A DNA stretch of 64,000 bases from Acanthacorydalis orientalis (GCA_034766995.1 CM068320.1:18914812-18978811); one strand, 5' to 3'; numbered from the stretch's first letter, positions 12,301 through 25,545 are shown. Notes: generated from the sequence alone by a model not told the origin. A program made the numbers and translations.

Positions 12301-12729
12301 TAATTTTTTTAAAATAAATAGTGGGAATTCGTCATGTTTATTTGTACCTTTTATAATTGTAAATTATTATATAGAATTGAGAAAATAATTAGCACGAACA
12401 ATTATAAATTGGTTTTATTTTATTTTCAAATATATTTTAATAAAATATGAATTTTTTGTTCAAATACAAAAGTCTTGCTATAATAAATATTCAAGTATTT
12501 GCAATCCAAACTAGTTTTATTTTTAAAAAAAAAACAGTCAACTAATATATATATGCGCCAAATATTCTCGACCTAGATGGAAAGGAATGCAAATAAAGAA
12601 AAAAAAACAAGATTTTACTATTTTTTTTATGTAATTCGTTTTAACTTCAATACATTTCTTACTGTACTTAATTAGTAATTCTGTTATTTTATAAAAATAA
12701 TTTTTCGTTTTTGTGTTAAAGTGATCAGT

Positions 12730-13086
12730 TATCGCTGTTTTCAGCTTATTGTCATCATTAAAAGGCTGTTCACGTAAATCTGTTTCAAATTACCAAAAAG
12801 TTAATAATCGCTAGGGGCTATGCCAGGACTGTAGGCTGGGTGATCAGTTTATTGGAAATCATACTCCCGAATAACGGTATGAGAAACAGTAGCGGTGCGA
12901 ATTGTTGCATTGTCGTCAAACAAGCGCAGTTCCTATGTAACAATGTATCAAATTATGTAACAATTTTTCATAATATGGGCCACTAACATTGCTTTTCCGC
13001 TCCTTGGAATCTATTAATAAAACTAATATATAGTCCATCAAAATTGACAGGAAAATAGTGTGTGTATATATATATATATATATATA

Positions 13087-13128
<42 letters not shown>

Positions 13129-13690
13129 GTATATATAATGTGTGTATATATATAGTTTTACAACATAATATATTTAAACATAAAAATACTTAAGAACGAA
13201 ACTTAATGAATTAAACTTAAAATCTATCCATTGTGAAAATTTCCTTATACACCACATTCGCTAGATGACGGCAGACGGCTACGCTGCGGATAAAGTGACC
13301 AGAAATGTGAGTTTTTATTATTAAGAATATCCTTCCAGTTCTAAAATCTTTTTTGTGGATTGCGATACCCTGCATTTTGTGGAGGAGGGGGGGATGTTTT
13401 CACCTGTCCGCCGCATTCAATGCGTTCTCTTTTAGACAGAGGACCATAGTAAAGGATTATTGTTTCATTCCATATTACAATGGACTTGATTAGTGCATTT
13501 GTATCTGCTTCAAAGAGTCCTAAAAATGAACGTGCGCGGGTTACTTGCCGCTGATGCTGAAAGGCTGAATGAAGTTTAGGTTAGTACCTTGCACTGACTA
13601 TTCATATCTACATAGTCATGGAGAATTCAGCGAACTGTTTGTACGATTGATCATGCTATAACTTTGAAATGTTTACTAAACGGTACTAAA
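12730..13690 (-). mobile_element. Degenerate mariner transposon with transposase relic
   Basis: The minus strand shows ordered pieces of a mariner (DD34D) transposase. Near 13540-13400 are IVIWNETI and LYYGPLSKRER; WNET stands where the family has (S/W)DET, so the first catalytic aspartate appears changed to Asn (codon 13466-13468). Near 13000 is PYYEKLLHNLI. Near 12900 is LFDDNATIRTA, holding the second Asp. At 12850-12790 are HPAYSPGIAPSDY, with the third Asp, and LFGNLKQIYV. Frameshifts and stops are frequent, and a TA microsatellite (13061-13154) interrupts it. The TIRs are not resolved. Non-functional. Confidence 0.7.
13061..13154. repeat. Compound TA/GTA microsatellite inside a mariner relic
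   Basis: Three TA runs separated by atgt and tgtg words. It lies between pieces of the transposase relic, so it grew or inserted after the element landed. Confidence 0.85.
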
Positions 13691-13699
13691 ACATACATC

Positions 13700-15539
13700 T
13701 ACCTCAATGCACAGATTTGCCACGCGTGCGTATGCGCAAACATGTTAGACCGAGAATATTTGGCGTTATTCTTATATATATATATACACATATTTAAATT
13801 TATTATATATTTTTTTCATACCGACTATCCGATAAATAATTTAAAAAAACTCAGAATTGCAAGCTGGCCTCTTTTTAAACTTAACAAAATAGTCCCCGTT
13901 TTTTAACATTTTACTTATGCTGTCGAGTTTAAAATATCGATTCAAAATTAACAGAATAGCTTTTATTTGAATTTTTTCGATATCCTAGCTTTACAAATAC
14001 TACAAGGATTCCAAACGTTATTTTACTACTCTAGCGGAGGTCTCATTATCGTAAATGAGTTCTTTCTTTTACTTTTTTATTTCACTGTTTAAATCTTTTG
14101 ATTACAAATATAATGTATTATTAGCTGTAATAAAAATCAAATGTAACATATGTAACGTTCTCACGACAAAGATGAATTTGGTGTTAGTTCCAGGTATTTA
14201 CATAAACTCCATGGTATTATTTCGACTTTTTCTATAGAGCTGGATGAATTGATAACGTTTTTTTTTTATTTGTAAACTGATTCAGAGTACTTCTCTTACT
14301 ATTGTTTTTACTTGATTGGATTCTGTTGAATTTTCTCATAATTAAATTGATGTGAATTAATTAATTGCCAGTAAAATAGACTTTTTACCTTTCATTTTAT
14401 TGTAAACGTTTTGAAAATTTAATCGTTTTTTTATGATCAAATAGAAGAATGATATTTAAACGAGAAAAAGTAACATTGCAAATGTGCAATTGAAAAATCA
14501 GGCAGAGAACTGTAGTTAAAACGTTAAGTTTGTTTTTTAACCTAAAAAACGAATAATATACTTTATAGTAATTATTCTAATCGCGATTGAGATTTTTTAT
14601 GAAAATGAACATAGAACAAAAGCAAACAGCCGTACATTAAAGATTTTTTTTTATTTATAATAGATATTTATGTATTATCTCAGCAAAGTATTTAAAAAAA
14701 TCGTTTAAACTTTTTTTAAAGCAATTTATGTTCCGAGTTGTGTTGTTTTGTGATATCATAATACCATTTGACTGTTTTGGCTGGCCTAAGAGTTCATTAT
14801 TAATTTATTATATTTTTATTTGCCTGTGTCAAAACACACTTTTTCTTTATTCATTTTTCAATATCATAAAATATGGTTATTAATATCAATGATTTTATAT
14901 GTAGTGGTATAACACGTGATAACACATTTTTATATAAAAAACAACTATAACGAAGTAAAAACATGTGAGAAAAATTAGTGAAGATTCGAACTATTGCATT
15001 ATTTATACTCTAAGAGAAAGAGTTATGGTTTTTGACACAAATTACGATAAATGGTTGATATTACTTGCATTTGTATTTTTATCGACTTATACATTCTTCT
15101 GAGAGTAAAATATGGAAGCATTTATTTAAATTTGGTTAAATCTAAGTAAAAAACATATGTTAGTAATACAAAACTATAAAAACTGAAAATGCATTGCATT
15201 TAATGTTTTAATCTGTTGTAAGAAAGCATACGAGTATGTTTTGTTTCTTACAAAATATATTTTATTATTTTTTTCTTTCCATGAAATTTTGTTGAACGTA
15301 ATTTTATTTTAAGCCTCGAAGTATAAACTCGAAAAATGAAACATAGTTTGAATTAGTTACACATATTTATAACAATAACGTTCAATCATAAAATTTGTGT
15401 ATTTAAAAGCTTAAAATAAATATAAACTTAATTCAAAACTTAGATATTTTAAAATTTTAATAATTAAAAGGTGTAAATCATACTTCTTCTCATCGTATCC
15501 TTAAATTTTAAATATCTAGACTATAAAACTTTTTGAGAT
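13700..15539. other. AT-rich non-coding, nothing recognised
   Basis: No coding match, element end or tandem array seen on either strand. Confidence 0.5.
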
Positions 15540-16522
15540 TTGCATTAAAGAAAGAGTTAAGCTCTGATGAGTCACAACTTCCCATTCAAATTGCTTCAGT
15601 TTTTGGAGGGTTTTGCATACCGTGTGACTTCGGGCGTTGTCGTGGTGAAAAATTACTCCTTTTCTGTTGGATAATGCTGTAAGTTTTTCATCAATTTAGG
15701 TGTATCAATTATTCATGACACAAATCTTTTGTGATGATTTGATTCTTTGGAAATAGGTCGAAATAGATTATTACTTCCACATTCCACCAAACCGATAACA
15801 TAACCTTCTTTAGATGAAGCTCTCCTTTCGTATTTGAAGATTCCATTTCGATGCTGTCAACCTACTGATTTTGTCGTTTTATGTTGTTATAAACAATCCA
15901 TTTTTAATCACCAGTAACGCTTCTATTTAGAAACGGATCATTTTGCAATCGGTATAGATGAGAAGTTCAAATGTCCATACGCTGTTTTAAATTAACGTCC
16001 GATAACCCAGCTTAGAAACCTTACCAATCATTTTCAAGTGCCGATGAATAGTTGAATGCGTTGATTTTAGTTACTTGGCTAATTCTTGTACTGTTGAACT
16101 AGAATTGTGTTCCACTAGTGTCAGCAGATCTTATTATCAAACTCTTGAGCATGCCCTGACCTTTCATCATCTTCAAAGCTGTAGTTCCTGAACCGAAATC
16201 ATTGAAACATTCTTTCTCATTGGCTAAGACTAAATAATATATGAACCATAAATTTACCATAATTTTTTCACTGCAATTGTAGTCATGACGAAACTCCCAA
16301 AGCGAAATATTTCTAATATGCTCTTTTAACACTTCCATGATAACTAATATTTTTTCTTGTAAATTTGCGTGATCACTGTTAATCTTCCACGATAATACTG
16401 AGAAAACGTTATTTATAATTGAGTAGCATATGTATCTAATACGTTATTGGAATAATTGCAAAGAATTGCATAATCCATTTTCACCTATATAAAAATATCG
16501 CATTACTTATGGGAGTACCCAA
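15540..16522 (-). mobile_element. Mariner transposon relic, nearly full-length transposase
   Basis: On the minus strand the transposase starts at 16338 with MEVLKEHIRNISLWEFRHD (helix-turn-helix region). It continues in broken frames through a FEDDERSG-like piece, VTGD followed by a stop in place of Glu and then KWIV near 15930, and ends with GVIFHHDNARSHT near 15630 (second catalytic Asp intact). The 5' terminal inverted repeat is at 16490-16522 (minus strand ttgggtactcccataagtaatgcg), next to a TA dinucleotide in a (TA)n tract. Several stops and frameshifts make it inactive. The 3' TIR was not identified. Confidence 0.75.
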
Positions 16523-16543
16523 TATATATATATATATATATTA

Positions 16544-16985
16544 GGTGTACAAATTAATTCGGTTTCTTTACAGTGAAACATAACTCTGTATTTTTTCTCA
16601 TTATTTTAGGATTTTGGAGTGCTAACCTTAACATTTAAAAACATTATATATATATATATTTACCAAGCAGTTGGCATAACTTCACAAAACAGTAGAGAAT
16701 ATGATGGCGTCCAAAAAGCGGCATATTAGGCATTGCATACTTTTATCATTACAGTTGAAAAAATTGCTCCCGAAGCTACGTAAATGATTTTTTCTGCTTT
16801 TGGGGAAGTGCTGTGATGTATAAAACATAAAAAATACTAAAACAGTTAAAGAGGTCGTAAAATGTATTATGGCCTCATCGACTTAAAACAACCATCTTTT
16901 ATTCGGCAAGGGCTTTATTAGTTATCTAGCAAAGTTATACAAAGCAATATGGGATATTTCGAGGATTGAAATGTATCCAATTTTT
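16544..16985 (+). mobile_element. Second mariner relic (5' part)
   Basis: It starts right after a TA with ggtgtacaaattaattcggt, a mariner-type terminus. About 150 bp in, the + strand reads MASKKRHIRHCILLSLQLKK, resembling mariner transposase N-termini, and another frame gives FSAFGE. Frameshifts follow and the homology fades by about 16980. Only 20 bp of (TA)n separates it from the preceding oppositely oriented mariner. Confidence 0.5.
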
Positions 16986-17262
16986 CCGTAAATAATTATT
17001 CTCTATAAAACAGATACTGAATTAATTTTTTAGACCTAATATAAAACGTTTGCATAAGATAAATTAGACCGATAAAAAATTGTTAAAAACTGTATTTAAA
17101 TATTTTATAAACCAAACTACTCAGAGGAAATAAAAATTAATTAAACATAAAAATAAATTTTAATAATTGTAAATATAAAAATTAAACTTTTGTTTGTAGT
17201 ATGTTAAACGTTTGTAAATTGTATATTGATTCTTAGCTTAATATATTTTCAAATATTTTCTG

Positions 17263-17314
<52 letters not shown>

Positions 17315-18755
17315 TTTTAAAATACTTGCAAGTTTGTATATTGTGATAAGAAGTAAAATTAATTGAGATAAAAATAAAAAAGATAAATAAATTTATTTAA
17401 ATTCTTCTCTAAAAGGTTATAATGTCAGGCATGTGAAAACGCATGCTCATGTAAATGAATCAGTGAAAATGACGTTTGCATGTTACCATTTGGTACACTT
17501 ATATAAGAGTTTTGCCCACATCACTATAAGCTTCGTTGAAGAATGTTGTAGGCGGAACAAACAACGGAGTTATACACATGATAAATACCGAAAATAAAAT
17601 GAACTGATGACAAAACCTGTTTATTTTTCGTATCATTTGGTCCATTTTGAATTCGTGTGCGTTCTGAGTGTTGAAAAATAAATTCTTTTTTGAATTCTGA
17701 GCAACACACGACGGCCATTTTTATTCATTTATGGTTTTTAACTTATAAGCTAAGTAGACTAATTTAAATATATTATATTCGTCAGTTGAAAATGATTTAT
17801 AAAACTATTATTAAAACATTGCTTAAATTTTTAACATACAAACTGTTCGTTCCGCGTCGACTGCTTCACTGTTTATTTAAAAATAAATTATCGGTCACTT
17901 GATAATTATATTCTTCTTGATACATACCTACATTAAATGAATTGCTATTTCTACACAGGAGGTTCATGTGTGCCGTGTTAAACGTGCAATATTATTATAT
18001 TCGATTGTTTCGAACTATTTATTCATATAAATAAAATACAGTTGTTTTCAATTATTTATTTATAAATGTGTATTTTTAATACATGCCATTAATTTGAACG
18101 TACTGTAAAAAATGTTTATGATATATTATTGTTTACGTGAATATTAAAAAGAGTTGTAAATTATTTCGTATTCATACCTTTGATGTAGTACTTGAAGTGT
18201 GAATTACTGATAAATATAAAGACTTCTTACAAAACAATTTTCATTATTCAGTTAAATTGTATTTACAGCTCGGGCTTCATTATTTGGTTATTATAAGAAT
18301 TCTTTGCCGTATGACAGTAACATAAAATATATAATCATCTACATGTAATATTTTAAAAAATATATAAATTTAATTTTTACTATTTCCACACATTTCATTT
18401 ATTATGCAAATTAATTAAATAATTTATTTTACCTTAATTATTACAAACATAAATTGTTTTCATAAAATTCTATATGTGATATAGTTCTATAGGGTTTATA
18501 AATAGACTTCATCCTTTTTGGAATGAACCTTTAAAATAAACAACCAGTAAATTGGTTAAATATAACGAGGATCATTTTTTAATATAAAAAGATTATTAAA
18601 TCCAAACAAATCAATAAAAAAAAGTTTTAAATTATGTCCCCCTTATTTTAGAGTTTTAGTTATATTAGGTCATTTAATTAATTGCATTGGTGATATTTGT
18701 TATTTCTTATTACTTGAGTTTATGTACTCTGTTACTAGTTTCATTACATGTGTTC
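16986..18755. other. AT-rich non-coding with one (TA)n tract
   Basis: A (TA)n-(CA)n run lies at about 17269-17315. No gene or element end is recognised elsewhere in this stretch. Confidence 0.5.
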
Positions 18756-18827
18756 TTTTCAGGCAGATTTAGATAAACAATGGACGAAAAATATCATTAA
18801 AATCAGTTATCTAAATCTATCTGAAAA
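18756..18827 (+). other. Imperfect 21-bp hairpin, pre-miRNA-sized
   Basis: The arms are 18756-18776 (ttttcaggcagatttagataa) and 18807-18827, whose reverse complement is identical except at two adjacent bases (one G-U pair, one mismatch). The loop is 30 nt. The size fits a small-RNA precursor or a remnant MITE. No expression evidence is possible from sequence. Confidence 0.35.
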
Positions 18828-19294
18828 TTACAAGCATATTAAAACTAGTAGTAGACAAATATCCAAGTAATGTAAAAGATTGAAAGTCGCGGAGACTGCA
18901 TTAATGGGATCACAGATAGAAAATCAAACAAATATACTTTTAATTTAATTAAGTTCATTTAATTTTTAGTAAGTAGCGTTGCTTTAAAAGTAGTTAATTT
19001 TTTTGAAACAGTTTTAGTTATGTTTTTAGCCAACTATTGTAATAAAATATATTTTCAGTTCAATCGATATAATTGTTTTAATTATTAAATTGTTTAAAGT
19101 ATTTTTCTGTAATTTTCTCTTATTAAACTTTATTATACGCACATATGTGTTATTGTATCAAATGTTTCTTAAACATCTGACTTATAAGAGAAAATTATTT
19201 TAATTGATATATTGAATAATTTAATTATTCAATTTTCAGAACTTACAAAAATCTGATAAGTTGTTGATTTCTAATTATTTCTTATTTTTATTGA

Positions 19295-19295
19295 T

Positions 19296-19336
<41 letters not shown>

Positions 19337-19367
19337 CATAAAAATATATATATATATATATATATAT
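19295..19367. repeat. (CA)n-(TA)n compound microsatellite
   Basis: About 28 bp of CA repeats, then TA runs broken by cataaaa. Confidence 0.9.
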
Positions 19368-21310
19368 TGAAGAAAATTTACGAATCATCTGAAAATTGAT
19401 TATAAAACGTATTAATTAACTTGAACTATATTATTTTTGTTATAAAATATTATTCGGGAAATTTTAAATTTTGTGTTAAATTGACGAAGTGTAAAAATAC
19501 AAGCGCTGAATAAATATACCAAGTTTAAAAACGTTTTTGTCGTACTTTCAAATTATATAATATTAACTTATAATATCTTTTAAACTGTTATATATTTCAT
19601 TATAGTTTTTAAGCAATGTGTCTTAAAATAATAATGAATACTTTTAGCACGAGGGTACAAATATATATTAAATACGAGTACATGATTGTAACTAAATTTA
19701 AATGGGTTGTAAATATGGCTATTTTTTGTTTACATAAGGGTTAGATCATGAAAGGTAGAATACTAAAAGTACATTTGATATTCACATTCATTCATTATAA
19801 TTAAAAAATCGTTTAAGATCTATTTTAAACAATAAGTTAAATAAATATTTTAAAAATCTTCTCACATTTGTAAAATTTGTTCATCTGCGAATTATATGTC
19901 AAGTACAAACAACACTAAAAATTGTTATCAGCAACAGAGTAAATTCAAATAATAATTCACATTATTTAAGTTTATTATTAATATCAGTGATAAGAGAATT
20001 AAATTTTAAAATATACATTTATACAATATTTTTTTATCAAATTTGTGCTTCTTTAGTGCTCTCGATGAAATTGTTAATAATATTTAATGTTTATATCTTA
20101 GTCTTAATTATGTTTACTGAATAACTTTAACACTTTCATATTTTTTATACTAAACTAAACGTTTTCAATGAACGTACTTTTGTATCTGATTGGTTTTCAT
20201 TTATTATTTATTTAAGATAGAATAAAGATTTATTCATATAACTGTTCAAATATTATGAGAATTTTCAATCTGAAATATTCAGTCATTTATTTTGTATCAT
20301 CACATATAAATAAATATCGTTTTTAATAATTTAAATAATAATTCGTATACACAAAAATACGATGCATTCAAGTGCAACACTCTTGGAACCTCTAAATATG
20401 CTTTAAAGGGAATATTTCGTCAAAAGTTAGAATGCACATGTTAAAAAAACATTTATATGTATAAATTGGCAGTTGTAAATGTTTAATGATGTTTATTTAA
20501 AATGAAAAATCATCCTGTAACACAACCGTTAAGTATTTAGAAATAGTATTTTTAATTAAATAGTAGTCAGAATATCACAATACCGACAAACGGCATATAA
20601 ATGAAAAATAATATTAAATGTAGTATTATATAATATTAAGTAACCATAAAAACAAGTATCAATTTCTGAATGTCTAATATATTTTTTCCAATATTGTGCA
20701 CAAATTATATGTGAGAATTTTGAGATTATATTTCATATCTGATGCGCTAATCATTCATTATATATAATCGTTTGAGGCTAAATATATGTTATATGAATAA
20801 TATTCATTTTATTTTATTTTATCATTCTTTAGTATAAGGTTTTAGCAGTACTGGACGTTCTAAATTATTGCTCCCACACAACTTATACTATTTTTAGCTT
20901 ATTGTGTGATTTAACATAGTGTTAGTTATTTATAATCACAAATAGAGTATCAGCTAAAGTTCACGTTGACAAAGTAGAGACGTTGCTGAACTCATCGAAG
21001 GAAGCCACATTAAAAATTTAAATTAGGATTATTGACATAAAAAACAAATGAAAAGAAACTCTCCTTATACTAGAAACCTTTATAATTTAACGGAAAATAA
21101 AGCAGTTAAATTACAATTCAATTTTAATTGTTAATATTAGATATTATGTTTTTTTATTTTTTTTTTAAAATAGCATATAAAATATTAAAATTCAATAAGT
21201 ATGCAAGGAGAAATAGTTTACTTTTAATCATATCTTTTTTTAATTCATAACTCTTAGAACTGTAATGAATACGTATAATTTATTACAATTAAGTCGTTAT
21301 TTAAATGTTT
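19368..21310. other. AT-rich non-coding, nothing recognised
   Basis: No coding match or element end identified on either strand. Confidence 0.5.
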
Positions 21311-21312
21311 GA

Positions 21313-21377
21313 AAAGTAGTAGTGCTGTTATAAGTACTACTACTTCAAGTTGATGTGTTACATTAGTAACACATCAA
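21313..21377. repeat. Two tandem hairpins
   Basis: Hairpin one pairs aagtagtagt with actactactt (21314-21345). Hairpin two is a perfect 12-bp stem, ttgatgtgttac / gtaacacatcaa, with a 4-nt loop (21350-21377). They directly precede the MITE fragment at 21402. Confidence 0.6.
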
Positions 21378-21401
21378 TCTATATAATATAATTATATATA
21401 G

Positions 21402-21500
21402 GTGATTCAATTTAGGGTTCTACATGAAAGTATTAAAAAAGAGCACAGGGGTGTTAAGAAAAGTTATATTATTTTTTATTTAGTATTTTAGTTAAATTCA
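21402..21500 (+). mobile_element. Partial copy of a short palindromic MITE
   Basis: gtgattcaatttagggttc, tacatgaaagtattaaaa and a later ttttttatttagtattt match the left half of the MITE at 25895-26034. No right terminal repeat is visible. Confidence 0.5.
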
Positions 21501-21992
21501 ATACTAAAACACAATTGAACACAAAAATGTAATTAAAATAGTAAATGGGGGATAATATGTTTTCTTAATAATATGTACATATTTTTAAGTATATCCACAT
21601 ATATTTCAGTTGACTGTATTTACACAAATAGAAATATACATTTTATTACCGAATGTTAAAGAAAATCGCAAGTTATTGATACTTTATTTATAATTATGGA
21701 CGCATTTACCCACAGAAATTTAAGATAATATTATTAATTACCATATCGTGAAATTTATAGCATTAAAAGAAATTTATTAGTGGTTGTTTGGTTATTTGAA
21801 GTTTAAGAGCGCGTCGACAACTTAGATCATTTTAATATTATAATATGTTAATGATGATTTGTATAAGTCTATTTTGTAAAATATAAATCTATACTTTACA
21901 CAATTAAGCTGATTATTAGTCATCATTCGTAATTTGTATTCTCTTTGCTATCAGTTGTATTCATTGCACATTATATTTCTCATATTGTATTA

Positions 21993-22556
21993 GGTTGGTA
22001 GGAAAATAATTGCAATATTCGTTTCCTGAATTTTAAACTTAAGTTTTTTGAATGAAAATATCATTTCATAGTGTTCATGTTAATATCATTGTAAAGTATA
22101 TTTTTCGGCCTGTTAGTTACATCGACTTTGTTTTTTTTTAGTAACTTTCCCCAAATTGAGCTTTGAATTAAAAATGGAAAAGAAACAAATAAGAGCATTT
22201 TTTTTTATATGAGTGCAAAACGGGCGGTAAAGCAGCAGAAACTGCTAGTAAACTATCGATGCTTTTGGTGTGGGTACTGTTAAGGAACGTACGATGCAAT
22301 GGTGGTTCTAAAAATTTTGTGCTGCGGTCGAGAGCCTCGGTGATGAAGGTCGTAGGCGTCCTTTTTTAGTTCATAACAACTAACTGAAGGCGTGAGTTGA
22401 ATCGGAACTACGTACAGCTATTCGAGAGCTTGCACAACAGTTAGACTTTAGTCATCCAACAGTTCTAAACCCCCTTAATACAGATAGGAAAATCAAAAAA
22501 GAGAAAAATGTATATAAATTTGAAGGTCATGAAACGCAATTACTTTTCTACCAACT
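21993..22556 (+). mobile_element. Internally deleted mariner (copy 1 of a family)
   Basis: It is flanked by TA at 21991-21992 and 22557-22558. Terminal repeats: ggttggtaggaaaataattg on the left and agttggtagaaaagtaattg as the reverse complement of the right. A leader of about 180 bp leads to a transposase start, MEKKQIRAFF (about 22173), then broken frames of the DNA-binding half. The catalytic half is missing, and the sequence jumps to the 3' end near 22470. The family is the same as at 62837-63609. Confidence 0.85.
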
Positions 22557-24236
22557 TAATATTGTTGAGAATTAAAAAAGTAACTTGAATACATTTAATC
22601 CGTCTGATCTGTTAGAAATTCAATTAAAAAAGTTTGTATTATTATACTTTTGTGAAATGTTTCGATTAAAAATGAGTAACCCAACGAAAGAAAGCTATAT
22701 ATATTCTAGATATTTATATTTCAGTTAGTAGGGATTTTTTCCTGAATTTGTTTTTACGCTGTATTTTCAAGAATAATGGAGTCGATCTCCGTTAATATAA
22801 AAAATTTTGGAATGTCGGAATGAAACCGGAAAAATGATTGCTAAAATGTCATCTATTAGAAATTTTTTCTTTGAAAATCTGTAAGTTTGGATTAAAATAT
22901 TTTTAGAAAAATAACATTTTGATTTATTATCAACTATTCATTGAATTTGAATATAAATCATAAAAAGGTTTGTCAAAATGTTTCCTATTCTTTTAGATAA
23001 TTTGTTTCATATAAGTAAACATATTCTAAAAATAAGAACAAATTTTACCATGTAAACCTCCTAGTGTATTAAATATTCCTCTTGGATTCAATTCTTTTAC
23101 TGAAATTTATTTCCTACTAAAGGTAGAAATGAGATATGGACATTCTGTTTTCACGGAAATGTTAACGTTTTTGTTCTATAGACATTTATTATTATTTATA
23201 GTGCAATAATTTCCAAATATGTATTTTTTCATGAAGTATACTTATTCGTATTTTTTTCTATTAAAAGTAAATAACGATACAAAATTATATATTATTTCAG
23301 TTTCTTTTTTATTCACCAATAAGTTCAAAACGATTTTTTTGTATAATTTATCATATAGTTTAAATTTTAAATAATACGTAAAAATAATTTCAAAAGGTAA
23401 CACATTTGCAAATTTTGATTATTACGTCAATGAATTAATTATTTATCATCATTTTAACTTAAAACCATATTTAAGAGAGGTAGAATGATACTTAAGAATT
23501 ATTTATAAACATTAAATATTTATTATAATATAATGAGATAAATACGTATTATCATACAGAATTAATATAAAAATAAAAATAATTATTGTCAATATATGTG
23601 ACTGAGTGATTTAATCCGATTCTTGAAGTTGTTTTCTTGAACTAGACTCGACTTCATTTTGTTTAGTAGATTTTTCTCTTTAATTTATCCTTAAAGAGCA
23701 CACTGAAGAACCCAGAGGCTCTTAGAAATAAAATGTATTCAGTCTAGATTCAAATTTATGTAAATTAATTGTTTCTCTAATAATTTTATACTAGTTTTAT
23801 ATCAATTTGCATTTCAAAACTGGCTGTTTTTTTTATAAAGATTTTTTTTAACATTGTTTTTTTTAAATTGAGTAGTTTTTAAAACAGTGAATAAAATAAG
23901 TTTGAAGTTAAGTAAATTTTCAAAAATTGTGAAAAATTGTAAGATTCTGTTAATTTCTAGAAATTAAACAATTTCATTGAAATTATTCAATTTTAAGTTG
24001 TACTGCATTTTCGTTAGAATGTGGATTCATACAACACTAGCACAACATTTAAGTAAAATTATTATTTATAATATTGTTTTATTACAGAATTTTAATAATT
24101 TATCATTTGAATCATTAAATTGAAGCTTTTATTATTTTAATTGACCGATGATAATTATGTATAAAATCGTTTAAAAATAATAGTTTCAATAATATTTATA
24201 GTTTTTAAGTTTGTAAGAAAAATTTAATTATATTTC
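22557..24236. other. AT-rich non-coding, nothing recognised
   Basis: No gene, element end or long repeat seen. Confidence 0.5.
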
Positions 24237-24317
24237 ATATATACATACGAGTATATGCATACATATATACATACATACACACACACACATATATATATAT
24301 ATATACATATATACATG

Positions 24318-24363
<46 letters not shown>

Positions 24364-24427
24364 ATATATATATTTGTATAATATATATATTTATATAATA
24401 TATATATTTATATAATATATATATATT

Positions 24428-24473
<46 letters not shown>
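24237..24473. repeat. Large compound microsatellite with a higher-order unit
   Basis: It passes from TACA and CA repeats through TA runs, then about four copies of a unit of about 18-20 bp (tttatataatatatata-like, 24353-24430), more TA, and finally (TG)n (24452-24473). Confidence 0.85.
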
Positions 24474-25512
24474 CATTATATGTGTTGTGTATTGTATGTG
24501 TTGTTTGTGTGCGTGCATATGTGTGTTTGATATTTGAACATTCTGTTTTATTATTATTTGATACGTAGATAAATATAAAACAATTATATTGTATAGGTAC
24601 TTTTATTTATAATTATCATTGTATTATTTATGCGTAGCAAACAAGCCAAGAGGATAATAAAATGGTAAGCAAAAAGAATCATAAAATAACATTAATATTT
24701 TCTCACTACAAAGTAGAAGTTGAAAGAATTGTTTTTTTACGATTATATTTTTGCACGATGCATTAAAAATATTTTAAGCACGATTGGCTATTTTTTTAAT
24801 TCAACATTTTTATTTTATTTTTGTAGAAATTAATGTTACATTTATCACATCAACTCTATTTAGCTCATGTTAATTTATTAAAATTACATATAAATTAAAA
24901 GTGAATGAATTTTATTTATAGTAGGCATGTTTTTTCTAATAGATTTTATTTTAGTACTGATCATTCTGTTTGTTTTCTATACTTTTTGAATGTTGGTTAT
25001 TCTTTATGGAACGTTTATTCTTTGGTATATTATTTTATAAATATAAATTAAACTTAGAATTAAAAAGAAATAAATATTCAATTGTTATTACTGAAGTATG
25101 TTTTGTTAAACTTACTATAGAAGAAAATAGAACATTTAATAATACTTTAATGTATTTGCCTAAGTACCAGAATTGTATTTGTTTTCGTGTGAGACAGAGA
25201 AGTGAAGGTTTATATTTCTGTAGAAAAAATCTGTGTCATTTATTGTATGTTGCAATGATTAAATTAACTTAAATATAAAATTTTACACAAATCTACAATA
25301 ATTACATACAAATATTATTGTATATCTGAATTCACATAATTGTACGCTTATGTGGTGTAAAATAGTGATTTCCTATTATTAGAGTTAAGAGTTAATTAAA
25401 ATATTATCAAGTTTCTTAAACTATATATGACTATAATTTAATATTTGAAACTAGTTAATGTTGTAAAATCAAAGAAAATTATTTTAATCGAATAAAATTT
25501 TTATATACAGTG

Positions 25513-25545
<33 letters not shown>

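Noticed and set aside
24970..25272. 100-codon open frame on the + strand
   Set aside because: Its composition equals the AT-rich background, it has no recognisable motif, and no splice or start context supports it. Likely a chance frame.
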